Assembly (NCBI RefSeq): GCF_900130055.1
Contig: NZ_FQXU01000003.1
Span: 25,617-89,616 of the forward strand
Length of the DNA: 64,000 bases
Source: Clostridium intestinale DSM 6191
Lineage (GTDB): Bacteria; Bacillota; Clostridia; Clostridiales; Clostridiaceae
Direction: 5' to 3'
Shown here: positions 10,145-18,954 of the stretch, piece after piece
Layout: every line of letters starts with the position of its first letter
How positions within the stretch are numbered: the stretch's first letter is position 1
Notes under the pieces: generated by a model
Database searches by the model: none
The model's input: the letters and a program-made list of their open reading frames with translations, nothing else
What the model was told of the DNA's origin: nothing
Translations under genes and position numbers: made by a program

Positions 10145-11392
10145 ATGAAATTATTATTAATAGGTGCAGGTGGAAGAGAACATGCAATAGCTTGGAAACT
10201 TGCTAAAAATGAAAAGGTAGAGAAGATATATGTAGCTCCAGGCAATGGTGGAACTGCTTTAGAAAATAAATGTGAAAACATAAATATTACAGATCTAGAT
10301 GAACTAGTTAGTTTTGCTAAAGAGAACGACATATATTTAACAGTAGTTGGACCAGAGGAACCACTTATAAATGGAATAGTAGATAAATTTAAAAAGGCTT
10401 CTCTTAAAATATTTGGACCAGAACAAAAAGCTGCTATGCTTGAAGGCAGCAAAAGCTTCTCTAAGGAGTTTATGCAGAAATATGGGGTTAAAACAGCAGG
10501 TTATAAAGAGTTTTATGATCATCTAAAAGCTTTAGAGTATTTAAACCAATCAGAATATCCTTTAGTAGTAAAAGCTGATGGACTTGCAGCAGGTAAAGGG
10601 GTAAGTATATGCTTTACTAAAAAAGAAGCTGAGGATGCTATATATAGCTTTATGGTTGATGATATATTTAATGGGGCAGGCAAAAAAATAATAATTGAGG
10701 ATTTTCTTGAGGGGATAGAAGCTTCAATTATATCTATAGTAGATGGAAATACCATAGTTCCGTTTATATCAGCAAAGGACCATAAGCAGATTTTTGACGG
10801 CGGAAAAGGACCTAACACTGGTGGTATGGGAGTTATTGCTCCAAATCCATTTGTAACTGAGGAAGTGTTAAAGGATTTTAATGATAATATTTTAATACCA
10901 ACTTTAACTGGAATCAAAGAAGAGAGATTTGATTATAGAGGAATAATCTTTTTTGGAATAATGATAACTAAAAAGGGTGTGGAACTTCTAGAATACAATG
11001 TAAGAATGGGAGACCCTGAAACTCAAAGTCTTTTATCATTAATGGAAAGTGATTTATTAGAGCTTATAGAAGCATCCTTAGAGGATAGATTAGAAAGCTT
11101 TCCTATAGAGTGGATTAATGGAACCTGTGTAAATGTGGTTTTAGCTTCAAAAGGTTATCCAGGAGACTATGAAAAAGGAAAAATTATAACTATAAATGAA
11201 GAAGTGAAAAACAATGTATTTGTAGCTGGTGGAAAAATTCAGGATGGAAGTTTAGTTACATCCGGAGGAAGAGTTTTATCAGTAGTAGGAATAGCAGAAA
11301 CACCAGAACTTGCAAAAAAAGAAACTTATAATAAAATTCAATCAGTTAAATTTGAGGGAATGTATTATAGAAATGATATTGGGGAAATATAG
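10145..11392 (+). CDS. purD: Phosphoribosylamine-glycine ligase (GAR synthetase)
   Basis: Ligates phosphoribosylamine and glycine with ATP, the second pathway step. The 415-residue ATP-grasp protein starts with the nucleotide-like KLLLIGAGGREHAIAWKL. It contains VKADGLAAGKGV, the ATP-grasp strand EASIISIVDG and the metal/substrate segment DHKQIFDGGKGPNTGGMG, followed by EYNVRMGDPETQ. It is the last gene of the run; a strong terminator lies 17 bases beyond its stop. Confidence 0.97.
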   Translation: MKLLLIGAGGREHAIAWKLAKNEKVEKIYVAPGNGGTALENKCENINITDLDELVSFAKENDIYLTVVGPEEPLINGIVDKFKKASLKIFGPEQKAAMLEGSKSFSKEFMQKYGVKTAGYKEFYDHLKALEYLNQSEYPLVVKADGLAAGKGVSICFTKKEAEDAIYSFMVDDIFNGAGKKIIIEDFLEGIEASIISIVDGNTIVPFISAKDHKQIFDGGKGPNTGGMGVIAPNPFVTEEVLKDFNDNILIPTLTGIKEERFDYRGIIFFGIMITKKGVELLEYNVRMGDPETQSLLSLMESDLLELIEASLEDRLESFPIEWINGTCVNVVLASKGYPGDYEKGKIITINEEVKNNVFVAGGKIQDGSLVTSGGRVLSVVGIAETPELAKKETYNKIQSVKFEGMYYRNDIGEI

Positions 11393-11408
11393 ACATACAT
11401 TTTAAGTT

Positions 11409-11447
11409 AAAAAAGTGTTGCGTAATAATTTACACAGCACTTTTTTG
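11409..11447 (+). terminator. Rho-independent terminator of the pur operon
   Basis: Near-perfect arms AAAAAAGTGTTG and CAGCACTTTTTT (one G-T pair) with a 15-base loop and a T-rich tail end the pur transcript. Confidence 0.9.
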
Positions 11448-11604
11448 TTTTGTAAAAGGATTAAAATAGGTGACAAAAAAGCGTGTTAGTAAATTAATAA
11501 AAATATTAGAGATTTGTTGACAATGTATACAATTAACTAGAAAATTATAAGAGTTATTTTATTAAATCCTTAAAAACTTTCACATATTTTGGTGCTTTAA
11601 TTCA

Positions 11605-11633
11605 TTGACTTCACCATATGATAATAGTATAAA
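11605..11633 (+). promoter_or_regulatory. Sigma-A promoter of the 36-residue gene
   Basis: TTGACT and TATAAA are separated by exactly 17 bases and lie about 35 bases before the small gene's ATG. Confidence 0.75.
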
Positions 11634-11668
11634 GAATATGAGAGTACTATTCAAAAGGAGATGGGATT

Positions 11669-11779
11669 ATGATTAAAGTAAAAGAATTTATAAAAAAGAT
11701 TGTAAAGAAATTTAATTTTACTCATCAGGAATTAATGCCAAGAGATTTGAGAGATGTAATAAGAGATAGAAGATTTTAA
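11669..11779 (+). CDS. Small basic protein of 36 residues, unknown
   Basis: An ATG eight bases after AAGGAG opens a 36-residue frame beginning MIKVKEFIKKIVKKFN and ending RDLRDVIRDRRF. The first half is a lysine-rich amphipathic-looking helix and the second half is Arg/Asp-rich. It has its own -35/-10 pair upstream and its own terminator 28 bases downstream, so it looks like a real monocistronic gene too short for most gene finders. I recognise no family. It lies between the pur and fab operons and is not obviously linked to either. Confidence 0.6.
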   Translation: MIKVKEFIKKIVKKFNFTHQELMPRDLRDVIRDRRF

Positions 11780-11807
11780 TATAGAACTAATAGTAGTTAT
11801 TATTCTT

Positions 11808-11832
11808 GAGCCCTTAGGGGCTCATTTTTTTA
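11808..11832 (+). terminator. Terminator of the small 36-residue gene
   Basis: The arms GAGCCC and GGGCTC with a short TTAG loop region are followed after CA by a run of seven T. Confidence 0.85.
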
Positions 11833-11896
11833 TAATGAAGATTAAATAATAAAAGTTAACAAATTTTCAATACTTGGTAAATTATTATCTTTTCAG

Positions 11897-11925
11897 TTGA
11901 CAAAGTATTTTAACTATAGTATATT
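11897..11925 (+). promoter_or_regulatory. Sigma-A promoter of the fab operon
   Basis: A consensus TTGACA and a TATATT are separated by 17 bases. The first FabT-type operator begins inside the -10 box and covers the expected start site. Confidence 0.85.
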
Positions 11926-11939
11926 TTGATTATCAAAAT
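11923..11939. promoter_or_regulatory. FabT-type operator 1
   Basis: ATTTTGATTATCAAAAT is a perfect palindrome around one central base. It matches the FabT box known from streptococci and lactococci (core TTTGATTATCAAA). Its position over the -10/+1 region fits repression. Confidence 0.8.
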
Positions 11940-11944
11940 AAATG

Positions 11945-11959
11945 CTTTGATTGTCAAAG
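11945..11959. promoter_or_regulatory. FabT-type operator 2
   Basis: CTTTGATTGTCAAAG is a second palindrome of the same type, with arms CTTTGA and TCAAAG. It lies five bases after operator 1 and in the expected leader. Confidence 0.7.
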
Positions 11960-12013
11960 TATACATGGGGAATAAATAAGAAGACTTTCTTAATTAACAA
12001 AGGAGAGGGGTTA

Positions 12014-12460
12014 ATGGATTATAAAGAGCGTGTGATAAACGAGCTTTTAGTACATATATTTAATGACATACTACTAATTGAACAGAAAACTTTAAGAACA
12101 GGTCCTTTAAATGATCTGTCAGTAACAGAAATACATACTATAGAAGCTATTGGAATGTATAAACCTAGAAACATGTCAGAGGTAGCTGGAGATTTGAAAA
12201 TAACTTTAGGTACACTTACTACAGCTATAAATAAGTTAATAAAAAAAGGGTATGTAGATAGACAGAGAATTGAAGAGGATAGAAGAGTAGTTCAAGTTCA
12301 ATTAACTAAAAAAGGAAAGCTTGCCTATAGGCTTCATGAAAAGTTTCATAGCGATATGATTAAAGATGTGGTTAAGGGTTTAGACCCAGCACATGAGGAA
12401 ATTCTAATAGAATCTCTTAATCAACTAGCTACCTTTTTTAAGGAGAAAAATAATTTTTAA
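12014..12460 (+). CDS. fabT: MarR-family fatty-acid synthesis repressor, FabT-like
   Basis: A 148-residue MarR-type winged-helix protein that probably represses the fab operon in response to acyl-ACP. The ATG follows GGAGAGGGG; a TTG further upstream in frame falls inside operator 2 and is unlikely. The DNA-binding part is MSEVAGDLKITLGTLTTAINKLIKKGYVDR in overlapping pieces, followed by the wing REEDRR-like IEEDRRVVQVQLTKKG. The identification rests on the family, on its place as first gene of the fab cluster exactly as in Streptococcus pneumoniae, and on two FabT-type palindromes in front of it. Confidence 0.85.
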   Translation: MDYKERVINELLVHIFNDILLIEQKTLRTGPLNDLSVTEIHTIEAIGMYKPRNMSEVAGDLKITLGTLTTAINKLIKKGYVDRQRIEEDRRVVQVQLTKKGKLAYRLHEKFHSDMIKDVVKGLDPAHEEILIESLNQLATFFKEKNNF

Positions 12461-12475
12461 TAAAAGGAGATCTTT

Positions 12476-13447
12476 ATGTTATACAGTAAGATGCTTTCGA
12501 TAGGGGGATATGCACCCTCTAATGTAGTTATAAATGAAGATTTAAGCAAGATAATGGATACATCAGATGAATGGATAATCAGTAGAACTGGAATTAAAGA
12601 AAGAAGGATTTCCGAAACAGAAGATTGTTCTGACTTAGCTTATAATGCAGCTAACATAGCACTAGAAAAGTCTGGTGTTAAAGCAGAGGATTTAGACTTA
12701 ATAATAGTAGCAACAGTATCGCCTGATGCATTTTGTCCATCCGTAGCTTGTTTAGTTCAAGATAAACTTAAAGCTGTAAATGCAACTGCTTTTGATTTAA
12801 ATGCTGCTTGTTCAGGATTTGTATATGGATTAATAACAGCAGATGCTTTAATAAAAACAGGTAATTATAAAAAAGCCTTAGTAATAGGATCAGAGGTCCT
12901 ATCAAAGCTTGTTGATTGGGAAGATAGAACCACAGCAGTATTATTTGGAGATGGAGCTGGTGCTGCAATACTTTCTGCATCAGAAGAACAAGGCTTAGTT
13001 TCAGGAGTTACAAGTTCTAAAGGAGATAAGTGGATGCACTTAACTGCTGGAGCATTAGATGTAGCTTCACCATTTTCAAAGATTGAAGAAAAAAAGAAAA
13101 AGACTTTATCAATGAATGGAAGAGAAGTATTCAAATTTGCAACAGGAGTTATGGTTGAAAACATCAATAATGTTCTTGAAAAATCAGGATTAACTTTAAA
13201 TGATATTGATCACATAGTTCCACACCAAGCAAATGTTAGAATAATAGATTTTGTAGCTAAAAAATTAGAGCTTCCTTTAGAAAAGTTCTATATTAACTTA
13301 GATAGGTATGGAAATACCTCATCAGCCTCTATACCATTAGCTTTAAATGAAATGGATAGCAAGGGATTACTTAAAAAAGGTCAAAAGATTATTTTAGTAG
13401 GTTTCGGCGCTGGCTTAACCTCTGGTGCCTTAATTATAAATTGGTAA
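12476..13447 (+). CDS. fabH: 3-oxoacyl-ACP synthase III (KAS III)
   Basis: Starts fatty-acid synthesis by condensing acetyl- or branched-chain acyl-CoA with malonyl-ACP. The 323-residue thiolase-fold protein shows the complete Cys-His-Asn set: Cys112 in NAACSGF, His250 in VPHQANVRI and Asn280 in YGNTSSAS. The N-terminal DEWIISRTGIKERR is typical of FabH. An AAAAGGAG site lies nine bases before the ATG. It follows the regulator by 15 bases. Confidence 0.97.
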   Translation: MLYSKMLSIGGYAPSNVVINEDLSKIMDTSDEWIISRTGIKERRISETEDCSDLAYNAANIALEKSGVKAEDLDLIIVATVSPDAFCPSVACLVQDKLKAVNATAFDLNAACSGFVYGLITADALIKTGNYKKALVIGSEVLSKLVDWEDRTTAVLFGDGAGAAILSASEEQGLVSGVTSSKGDKWMHLTAGALDVASPFSKIEEKKKKTLSMNGREVFKFATGVMVENINNVLEKSGLTLNDIDHIVPHQANVRIIDFVAKKLELPLEKFYINLDRYGNTSSASIPLALNEMDSKGLLKKGQKIILVGFGAGLTSGALIINW

Positions 13448-13477
13448 AATACACTTAAATTTTAGGAGGATATTAAA

Positions 13478-13699
13478 ATGGTATTTGAAAAAATAAAAAC
13501 TATAATAGCTGAACAATTAGGAATCGAAGAAGAGAAGGTTACAATGGAAACAACTTTCGAAGATTTAGGAGCAGATTCATTAGATTTATTCCAAGTAATC
13601 ATAGAATTAGAAGAAGAGTTTGGAATTCAATTAGAAAATGCTGAAAACATAAAAAGCGTAAGTGACGCAGTACAATATGTTAATGAGAAAATAGCATAA
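13478..13699 (+). CDS. acpP: Acyl carrier protein
   Basis: A small acidic 73-residue protein that carries acyl chains on 4'-phosphopantetheine. The attachment serine is in the DSL motif of [12 protein letters not shown], within the usual four-helix ACP pattern. A TTAGGAGG site gives strong translation. The following hairpin and 60-base gap distinguish it from the tightly packed genes downstream. Confidence 0.97.
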   Translation: MVFEKIKTIIAEQLGIEEEKVTMETTFEDLGADSLDLFQVIIELEEEFGIQLENAENIKSVSDAVQYVNEKIA

Positions 13700-13714
13700 G
13701 AACAATTACCCTTA

Positions 13715-13739
13715 AAGTCAGATAGTTAATATCTGACTT
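13715..13739 (+). promoter_or_regulatory. Intercistronic hairpin between acpP and fabD
   Basis: The arms AAGTCAGATA and TATCTGACTT are perfectly complementary with a five-base loop and no T tract. It sits where pneumococcus carries fabK. It may stabilise the 3' end of an acpP-rich transcript or attenuate downstream genes; this is inference. Confidence 0.6.
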
Positions 13740-13758
13740 ATTCAATAGGAGGATAAGA

Positions 13759-14694
13759 ATGAACAAAATAGCTTTTTTATTTGTAGGTCAAGGAGCACAA
13801 TATTCAGGAATGGGAAAAGACATCGCTGAAAAATATCCTGTTTCTATGGAGGTTTTTGATAAAGCAAATGAACTTTTAGGTTTTGATATCAAGGAACTTT
13901 GTTTTAGTGGAAGTAAAGAAGAATTAAATAAAACAGAAAATACTCAACCTGCAATATTAACTACTACTTTAGCAACTTTAAAAGCACTTCAAGAAGAAGG
14001 TATAAAAGCAGAAGGTGCTGCAGGTTTAAGTTTAGGAGAATACTCTGCTTTAGTTTATAGTGGAAGTTTAAAATTAGAAGATGCTATACCACTTGTAAAA
14101 AAAAGAGGAAGATTTATGCAAGATGAAGTTCCTATAGGTATAGGTGGAATGTTAGCTGTACTAAACTTAAAAGAAGAAGTAATAAATGAAGTAATAGATA
14201 AAGTTAAACATAACGGAATTATAGAAGTAGCTAATTATAACTGTCCAGGACAGATAGTTTTATCTGGTGAAAAGAAGCCAATAGATGAAGCTGTAAATAT
14301 TATTAAAGAACTTGGTGGAAGAGCTATGCCACTACCAGTATCTGCACCTTTTCACAGCTCAATGCTAAAGGGAGCTGGAGATAAATTATATGAAGAATTA
14401 AAAAATATAGAGGTTAATGAAACTAAGGTAAAAACCTATAAGAATTTGACAGCAACACCTTATGAACAAGGTGAAAATATAAATGAAGTTTTAAGAAAAC
14501 AGTTGATGAGTTCAGTTAGATGGGAAGAAACCATGAAGAATATGATAGCTGATGGTTTTAATATATTTATTGAGATTGGACCTGGTAAGACTCTAAGTTC
14601 ATTCTTAAGAAAAATAGATAGAAATGTTAAAACATTTAATGTTGAAAATTTAGAGAGTCTTCAAAAAACTATTACAGGATTAAAGGAGATTTAA
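13759..14694 (+). CDS. fabD: Malonyl-CoA:ACP transacylase
   Basis: Moves malonyl groups from CoA to ACP. The 311-residue chain starts KIAFLFVGQGAQYSGMGKD and carries Ser91 in the nucleophile elbow GLSLGEYSAL. His199 in SAPFHSSML completes the catalytic pair, and IEIGPGKTLSSF is near the end. It is followed by fabG after three bases, so the two are translated together. Confidence 0.97.
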   Translation: MNKIAFLFVGQGAQYSGMGKDIAEKYPVSMEVFDKANELLGFDIKELCFSGSKEELNKTENTQPAILTTTLATLKALQEEGIKAEGAAGLSLGEYSALVYSGSLKLEDAIPLVKKRGRFMQDEVPIGIGGMLAVLNLKEEVINEVIDKVKHNGIIEVANYNCPGQIVLSGEKKPIDEAVNIIKELGGRAMPLPVSAPFHSSMLKGAGDKLYEELKNIEVNETKVKTYKNLTATPYEQGENINEVLRKQLMSSVRWEETMKNMIADGFNIFIEIGPGKTLSSFLRKIDRNVKTFNVENLESLQKTITGLKEI

Positions 14695-14697
14695 TAT

Positions 14698-15438
14698 ATG
14701 TTAAAGGGTAAAACTATAATAGTAACTGGAGCTAATAGGGGAATAGGGAAAGCTATAGCTTTAAAACTAGGTAAAATAGGTGCTAATGTCATTGTTAACT
14801 ATAGAAGTAATGAAAAAGAAGCTTCTGAAGTAGTAGCTGAGATAAAAGAATTAGGTGGAGAAGCATCTATGGTTAAAGCTGATGTATCTAAATATGAGGA
14901 TGCTGAAAACCTAATAAGCGAAGCTAAAAACATATATGGCAGCATATATGGGGTAGTTAATAATGCAGGAATAACAAAGGATACTCTAATACTTAGAATG
15001 AAAGAAGAAGACTTTGATGCAGTTATAAACACTAACTTAAAGGGAACATTTAACTGCTGTAAAGCTGCAACACCACATCTAATAAAAGCAAGACAAGGAA
15101 GAATAGTTAATATTTCCTCTGTAATAGGATTAATAGGAAATGTAGGACAAATAAATTATGCAGCATCTAAAGCGGGAATATTAGGAGTGACTAAATCTTT
15201 AGCTAGAGAAATAGGGGCTAGAGGAATAACCGTAAATGCTATAGCTCCTGGATTTATCGAAAGTGATATGACAGAAGTTTTAGCAGATAAATATAAAGAA
15301 GACATTCTTAAAAATATTCCACTAAAAAAACTAGGAAAAGCAGAAGATGTAGCTAATGCAGTAGCATTTTTAATGTCAGAAGAAAGTCAATATATAACTG
15401 GCCAGGTTCTAAATGTTGATGGCGGAATGGTAATGTAA
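14698..15438 (+). CDS. fabG: 3-oxoacyl-ACP reductase
   Basis: NADPH-dependent reduction of 3-oxoacyl-ACP. It is a 246-residue classical short-chain dehydrogenase with the nucleotide motif TGANRGIGKAIALKLG, the NNAG motif in VVNNAGITKDTL, the catalytic serine region VNISSVIGL and the YAASKAG Tyr/Lys motif. The C-terminus ITGQVLNVDGGMVM is characteristic of FabG. It lies between fabD and fabF with gaps of three and nine bases. Confidence 0.96.
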   Translation: MLKGKTIIVTGANRGIGKAIALKLGKIGANVIVNYRSNEKEASEVVAEIKELGGEASMVKADVSKYEDAENLISEAKNIYGSIYGVVNNAGITKDTLILRMKEEDFDAVINTNLKGTFNCCKAATPHLIKARQGRIVNISSVIGLIGNVGQINYAASKAGILGVTKSLAREIGARGITVNAIAPGFIESDMTEVLADKYKEDILKNIPLKKLGKAEDVANAVAFLMSEESQYITGQVLNVDGGMVM

Positions 15439-15447
15439 GGAGAGAAA

Positions 15448-16686
15448 ATGATGGAAAATAGAGTAGTTATAACGGGAATGGGAGCTGTGACTCCTATAGG
15501 CAATAATGTAAATGACTTTTGGAATAACTGTAAAAATGGTGTTAATGGGGTAGATTTTATAAAAGCTTTTGACACTACTGAATTTGAAGTTAAAATTGCT
15601 GCTGAAGTTAAAGACTTTACAACTGATGGAGTAATAGATAAAAAAGAAGCAAGAAGAATGGATAGATTTTCTCAATTTGCATTAGTAGCTTCAGATGAAG
15701 CTATAAAAGATGCTGATTTAGATTTAGAAAAAGTTGATAGAGATAGACTTGGAGTTATTATAGGTTCTGGTATAGGTGGATATAATACTATGGAGACAGA
15801 ATTCTTTAAGCTTTTTGAAAAAGGACCTAAAAGAGTTTCTCCACTATATATTCCTATGGCAATTAGCAATATTGCAGCTGGAAATGTGGCTATAAAATAT
15901 GGAGCTCAAGGTATATGTACATCTGTTGTAACTGCTTGTGCTTCAGGAACTAATTCTATAGGTGAAGCTTATAGAAACATTAAACATGGATATAGTGATA
16001 TAATAATAGCAGGTGGAACAGAAGCCCCTATTACAAAATCAGGAGTATCTGGTTTTACAAATATGAAGGCATTAAATAGCTTAAATGATGTTAATAGAGC
16101 ATCAATTCCATTTGACAAAGATAGAAGCGGTTTTGTTATAGGAGAAGGCGCTGGTATACTTATAATTGAAAGCCTTGAACATGCACAAAAAAGAGGAGCT
16201 AAAATCTATGGTGAAATAGTAGGTTATGGTTCTAACTGTGATGCATACCATATTACATCTCCAGCACCAAATGGTGAAGGTGCAAAGAAGGCTATGAAGT
16301 TAGCTATAGATGAAGCTGGAATAAAACCAGAAGATATAGGGTATATAAATGCTCATGGAACTTCAACACCTTATAATGATAAGTTTGAAACATTAGCTAT
16401 TAAGAATCTTTTTGGAGAGAAGGCGTATGATGTAGCTGTTTCTTCTACTAAATCTATGACAGGACATCTTTTAGGAGCTGCAGGAGCAGTAGAAGCTATT
16501 GTATGTTTAAAGACTATGGAAGAAGGATTTATACCTCCAACTATAGGTTATAAAGAAAAAGATGAAGAATGTGATTTAGATTATGTACCTAACGTAGGGA
16601 AAGAAAAAAATGTTGAATACACATTATCTAATTCTCTAGGATTTGGTGGGCATAATGCTACTTTAGTTATTAAAAAGTGGAGTTAG
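15448..16686 (+). CDS. fabF: 3-oxoacyl-ACP synthase II (KAS II)
   Basis: Elongating condensing enzyme. The 412-residue protein has Cys164 in TACASGTNSIG, His303 in NAHGTSTPYND, and Lys335 and His340 in STKSMTGHLLGAAG, giving the full Cys-His-His site. The N-terminal RVVITGMGAVTPIGN is typical. Two ATG codons are adjacent at the start; the first is used here. It follows a TAAGGAGAG site immediately after fabG. Confidence 0.97.
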   Translation: MMENRVVITGMGAVTPIGNNVNDFWNNCKNGVNGVDFIKAFDTTEFEVKIAAEVKDFTTDGVIDKKEARRMDRFSQFALVASDEAIKDADLDLEKVDRDRLGVIIGSGIGGYNTMETEFFKLFEKGPKRVSPLYIPMAISNIAAGNVAIKYGAQGICTSVVTACASGTNSIGEAYRNIKHGYSDIIIAGGTEAPITKSGVSGFTNMKALNSLNDVNRASIPFDKDRSGFVIGEGAGILIIESLEHAQKRGAKIYGEIVGYGSNCDAYHITSPAPNGEGAKKAMKLAIDEAGIKPEDIGYINAHGTSTPYNDKFETLAIKNLFGEKAYDVAVSSTKSMTGHLLGAAGAVEAIVCLKTMEEGFIPPTIGYKEKDEECDLDYVPNVGKEKNVEYTLSNSLGFGGHNATLVIKKWS

Positions 16687-16698
16687 GAGTTTTTTAAT

Positions 16699-17175
16699 AT
16701 GAATATAGAAGAAGTAAAAGAACTTATTAAGATGATAGATGAATCAGATTTAGCTTTGTTTGAGTTAAAGCAAGGAGATTTTTCATTAAAGATGGATAAA
16801 TCTCAAACTAGAAGCTCAGAAGTAAACGAACTTGTTAATAAAGAACCAGCTTCGCAAAAAGAAAGTGTTGTAAATAATACAATAAGTGTTCAAGAAGCAA
16901 AGGTTGAAATTAAAGAAGAAATAAAAGATGAAAACTTGTTTATAGTTAAGTCTCCTATAGTAGGAACTTTCTATGGTTCTTCATCTCCAGATAAAGATCC
17001 TTACGTTCATGAAGGTAAGAAAGTAAAACAAGGTGATGTTTTATGTATTATAGAAGCTATGAAGCTTATGAATGAAATCGAAAGTGAAATAAATGGAGAA
17101 ATAGTTGAAGTAATGGTTGAAAGCGAAAGCATGGTAGAGTATGGTCAGCCATTATTTAAGATAAGGAGAGCATAA
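16699..17175 (+). CDS. accB: Biotin carboxyl carrier protein of acetyl-CoA carboxylase
   Basis: Carries the biotin that shuttles carboxyl groups between AccC and AccD/AccA. The 158-residue chain has an N-terminal helical part, a low-complexity linker rich in Glu, Lys and Val at about residues 40-80, and the biotinyl domain. Lys122 in EAMKLMNEI is the biotinylation site. fabZ begins after a single base. Confidence 0.97.
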   Translation: MNIEEVKELIKMIDESDLALFELKQGDFSLKMDKSQTRSSEVNELVNKEPASQKESVVNNTISVQEAKVEIKEEIKDENLFIVKSPIVGTFYGSSSPDKDPYVHEGKKVKQGDVLCIIEAMKLMNEIESEINGEIVEVMVESESMVEYGQPLFKIRRA

Positions 17176-17176
17176 G

Positions 17177-17599
17177 ATGTTAGATGTTAATGAAATAAGA
17201 AAGATCATTCCTCATAGATATCCATTTTTACTTTTAGATAGAGTAGAAGAAGTAAATCCAGGAGTTTATGCAAAAGGATTTAAGAACTTAACTATAAATG
17301 AAGAGTTTTTTCAAGGACATTTTCCTGATATGCCAGTTATGCCTGGAGTATTAATAGTAGAGGCTTTAGCTCAATTAGGAGCGGTTTCTATTTTAAGTAA
17401 AGAAGAATTTAAAGGTAAAACTGCTTTTCTTGCTGGAATAGATAAAGCAAGATTTAAGAAAAAAGTTCTTCCAGGAGATAGACTTGATCTTGAGATAGAA
17501 ATAATAAAGGTTAAAGGACCTATAGGAATAGGTAAAGGAACTGCAAGAGTTGATGGGCAAATAGCTTGCCAAGGAGAAATTCTATTTGCAATAGGATAG
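17177..17599 (+). CDS. fabZ: 3-hydroxyacyl-ACP dehydratase
   Basis: Dehydrates 3-hydroxyacyl-ACP to trans-2-enoyl-ACP. A 140-residue hot-dog-fold protein with the [13 protein letters not shown] signature, catalytic His48 in [11 protein letters not shown] and Glu62 in [11 protein letters not shown]. No fabA or fabM partner for unsaturated fatty acid synthesis is seen in the window, so how double bonds are introduced is not explained by this cluster. Confidence 0.97.
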   Translation: MLDVNEIRKIIPHRYPFLLLDRVEEVNPGVYAKGFKNLTINEEFFQGHFPDMPVMPGVLIVEALAQLGAVSILSKEEFKGKTAFLAGIDKARFKKKVLPGDRLDLEIEIIKVKGPIGIGKGTARVDGQIACQGEILFAIG

Positions 17600-17607
17600 G
17601 TGATTAT

Positions 17608-18954
17608 ATGTTTAAGAAGATATTAATAGCTAACAGAGGAGAAATAGCAGTCAGAGTAATTAGAGCTTGTAGAGAACTTGGAATAAAAACAGTAGCAGTA
17701 TACTCTGAGGCTGATAGAGAAGCTCTTCACACTCAATTAGCTGATGAAGCTGTATGTATAGGTAAAGGCCCTGCTAAAGGTAGTTATTTAAATATACAGA
17801 ATATATTAAGTGCATGTGTACTTACTGGTGCAGAAGCTATACATCCAGGCTTTGGATTTTTATCAGAAAATTCTAAGTTCGCTAAGATGTGCAGTGAATG
17901 TAATATCAAGTTTATAGGACCTGACTATGAGTCAATTGATCTTATGGGGAATAAGGCTAAGGCAAGAGAAACCATGAGAGAGGCAGGAGTACCTATAGCT
18001 CCAGGATATGAAGGGATTATAGAAAGTGAAGAACAAGCTTTAGAGATAGCTAGAGAAATAGGATTCCCTGTTATGATTAAAGCAGCTGCTGGTGGCGGAG
18101 GAAAAGGAATTAGAATAGCTTTTAATAATGATGAATTTTTAAAGGGATATTCTACTGCAAAGGCTGAAGCCATGAATTGTTTTGGAGATGATACTCTATA
18201 TATAGAAAAATTTATTCAAGAACCTAAACATATAGAGTTTCAAATATTAGCAGATGAACATGGAAATATAATTCATTTAGGTGAAAGAGACTGCTCAATT
18301 CAAAGAAAAAATCAAAAAGTTATTGAAGAGGCACCATCATTAATCTTAGATGAAGCTTTGAGAAAAGAAATGGGTGACATTGCTATAAAAGCAGCGGAAG
18401 CTGTTAATTATAAAAATGCTGGAACTATAGAATTTTTAGTAGATAAAAATAGAAATTATTATTTCATGGAAATGAATACTAGAATTCAAGTAGAACATCC
18501 TATTACTGAAATGGTAACGGGAATAGATATAGTAAAAGAGCAGATAAAAATTGCTGCTGGAATACCTTTAGAAATAACTCAAGAGGATGTAACTATAAGT
18601 GGGCATGCTATAGAATGCAGAATAAATGCAGAAGATCCTAGATTTGGATTTAGACCTTGTCCAGGAAAAATAGAAGAGGTTATTGTTCCAGGCGGTTTTG
18701 GAGTTAGAATAGATTCAGCTATATATCAAGGATATACAATTCCTCATATCTATGATTCAATGATAGGAAAGCTTATAGTTCACGGTAGAAATAGAGAAGA
18801 AGCTATAATGAAGATGAAAAGAGCTTTAGGTGAATTCGCTATAGGTGGAGTTACTACGAATATAGATTTTCAATTCGATATATTAGAACATGAAGACTTT
18901 GTAAGAGGAGATTTTAATACTTCATTCTTAAAAGATAAGTTGGTGATTGAATGA
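17608..18954 (+). CDS. accC: Acetyl-CoA carboxylase, biotin carboxylase subunit
   Basis: ATP-dependent carboxylation of the biotin on AccB. The start is taken at the ATG after GGATAGGTGATTAT, giving 448 residues beginning [20 protein letters not shown]; a longer in-frame start would lie within fabZ. ATP-grasp features are [35 protein letters not shown] [13 protein letters not shown], and the catalytic [14 protein letters not shown]. Its stop overlaps the accD start by four bases (ATGA). Confidence 0.97.
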   Translation: MFKKILIANRGEIAVRVIRACRELGIKTVAVYSEADREALHTQLADEAVCIGKGPAKGSYLNIQNILSACVLTGAEAIHPGFGFLSENSKFAKMCSECNIKFIGPDYESIDLMGNKAKARETMREAGVPIAPGYEGIIESEEQALEIAREIGFPVMIKAAAGGGGKGIRIAFNNDEFLKGYSTAKAEAMNCFGDDTLYIEKFIQEPKHIEFQILADEHGNIIHLGERDCSIQRKNQKVIEEAPSLILDEALRKEMGDIAIKAAEAVNYKNAGTIEFLVDKNRNYYFMEMNTRIQVEHPITEMVTGIDIVKEQIKIAAGIPLEITQEDVTISGHAIECRINAEDPRFGFRPCPGKIEEVIVPGGFGVRIDSAIYQGYTIPHIYDSMIGKLIVHGRNREEAIMKMKRALGEFAIGGVTTNIDFQFDILEHEDFVRGDFNTSFLKDKLVIE

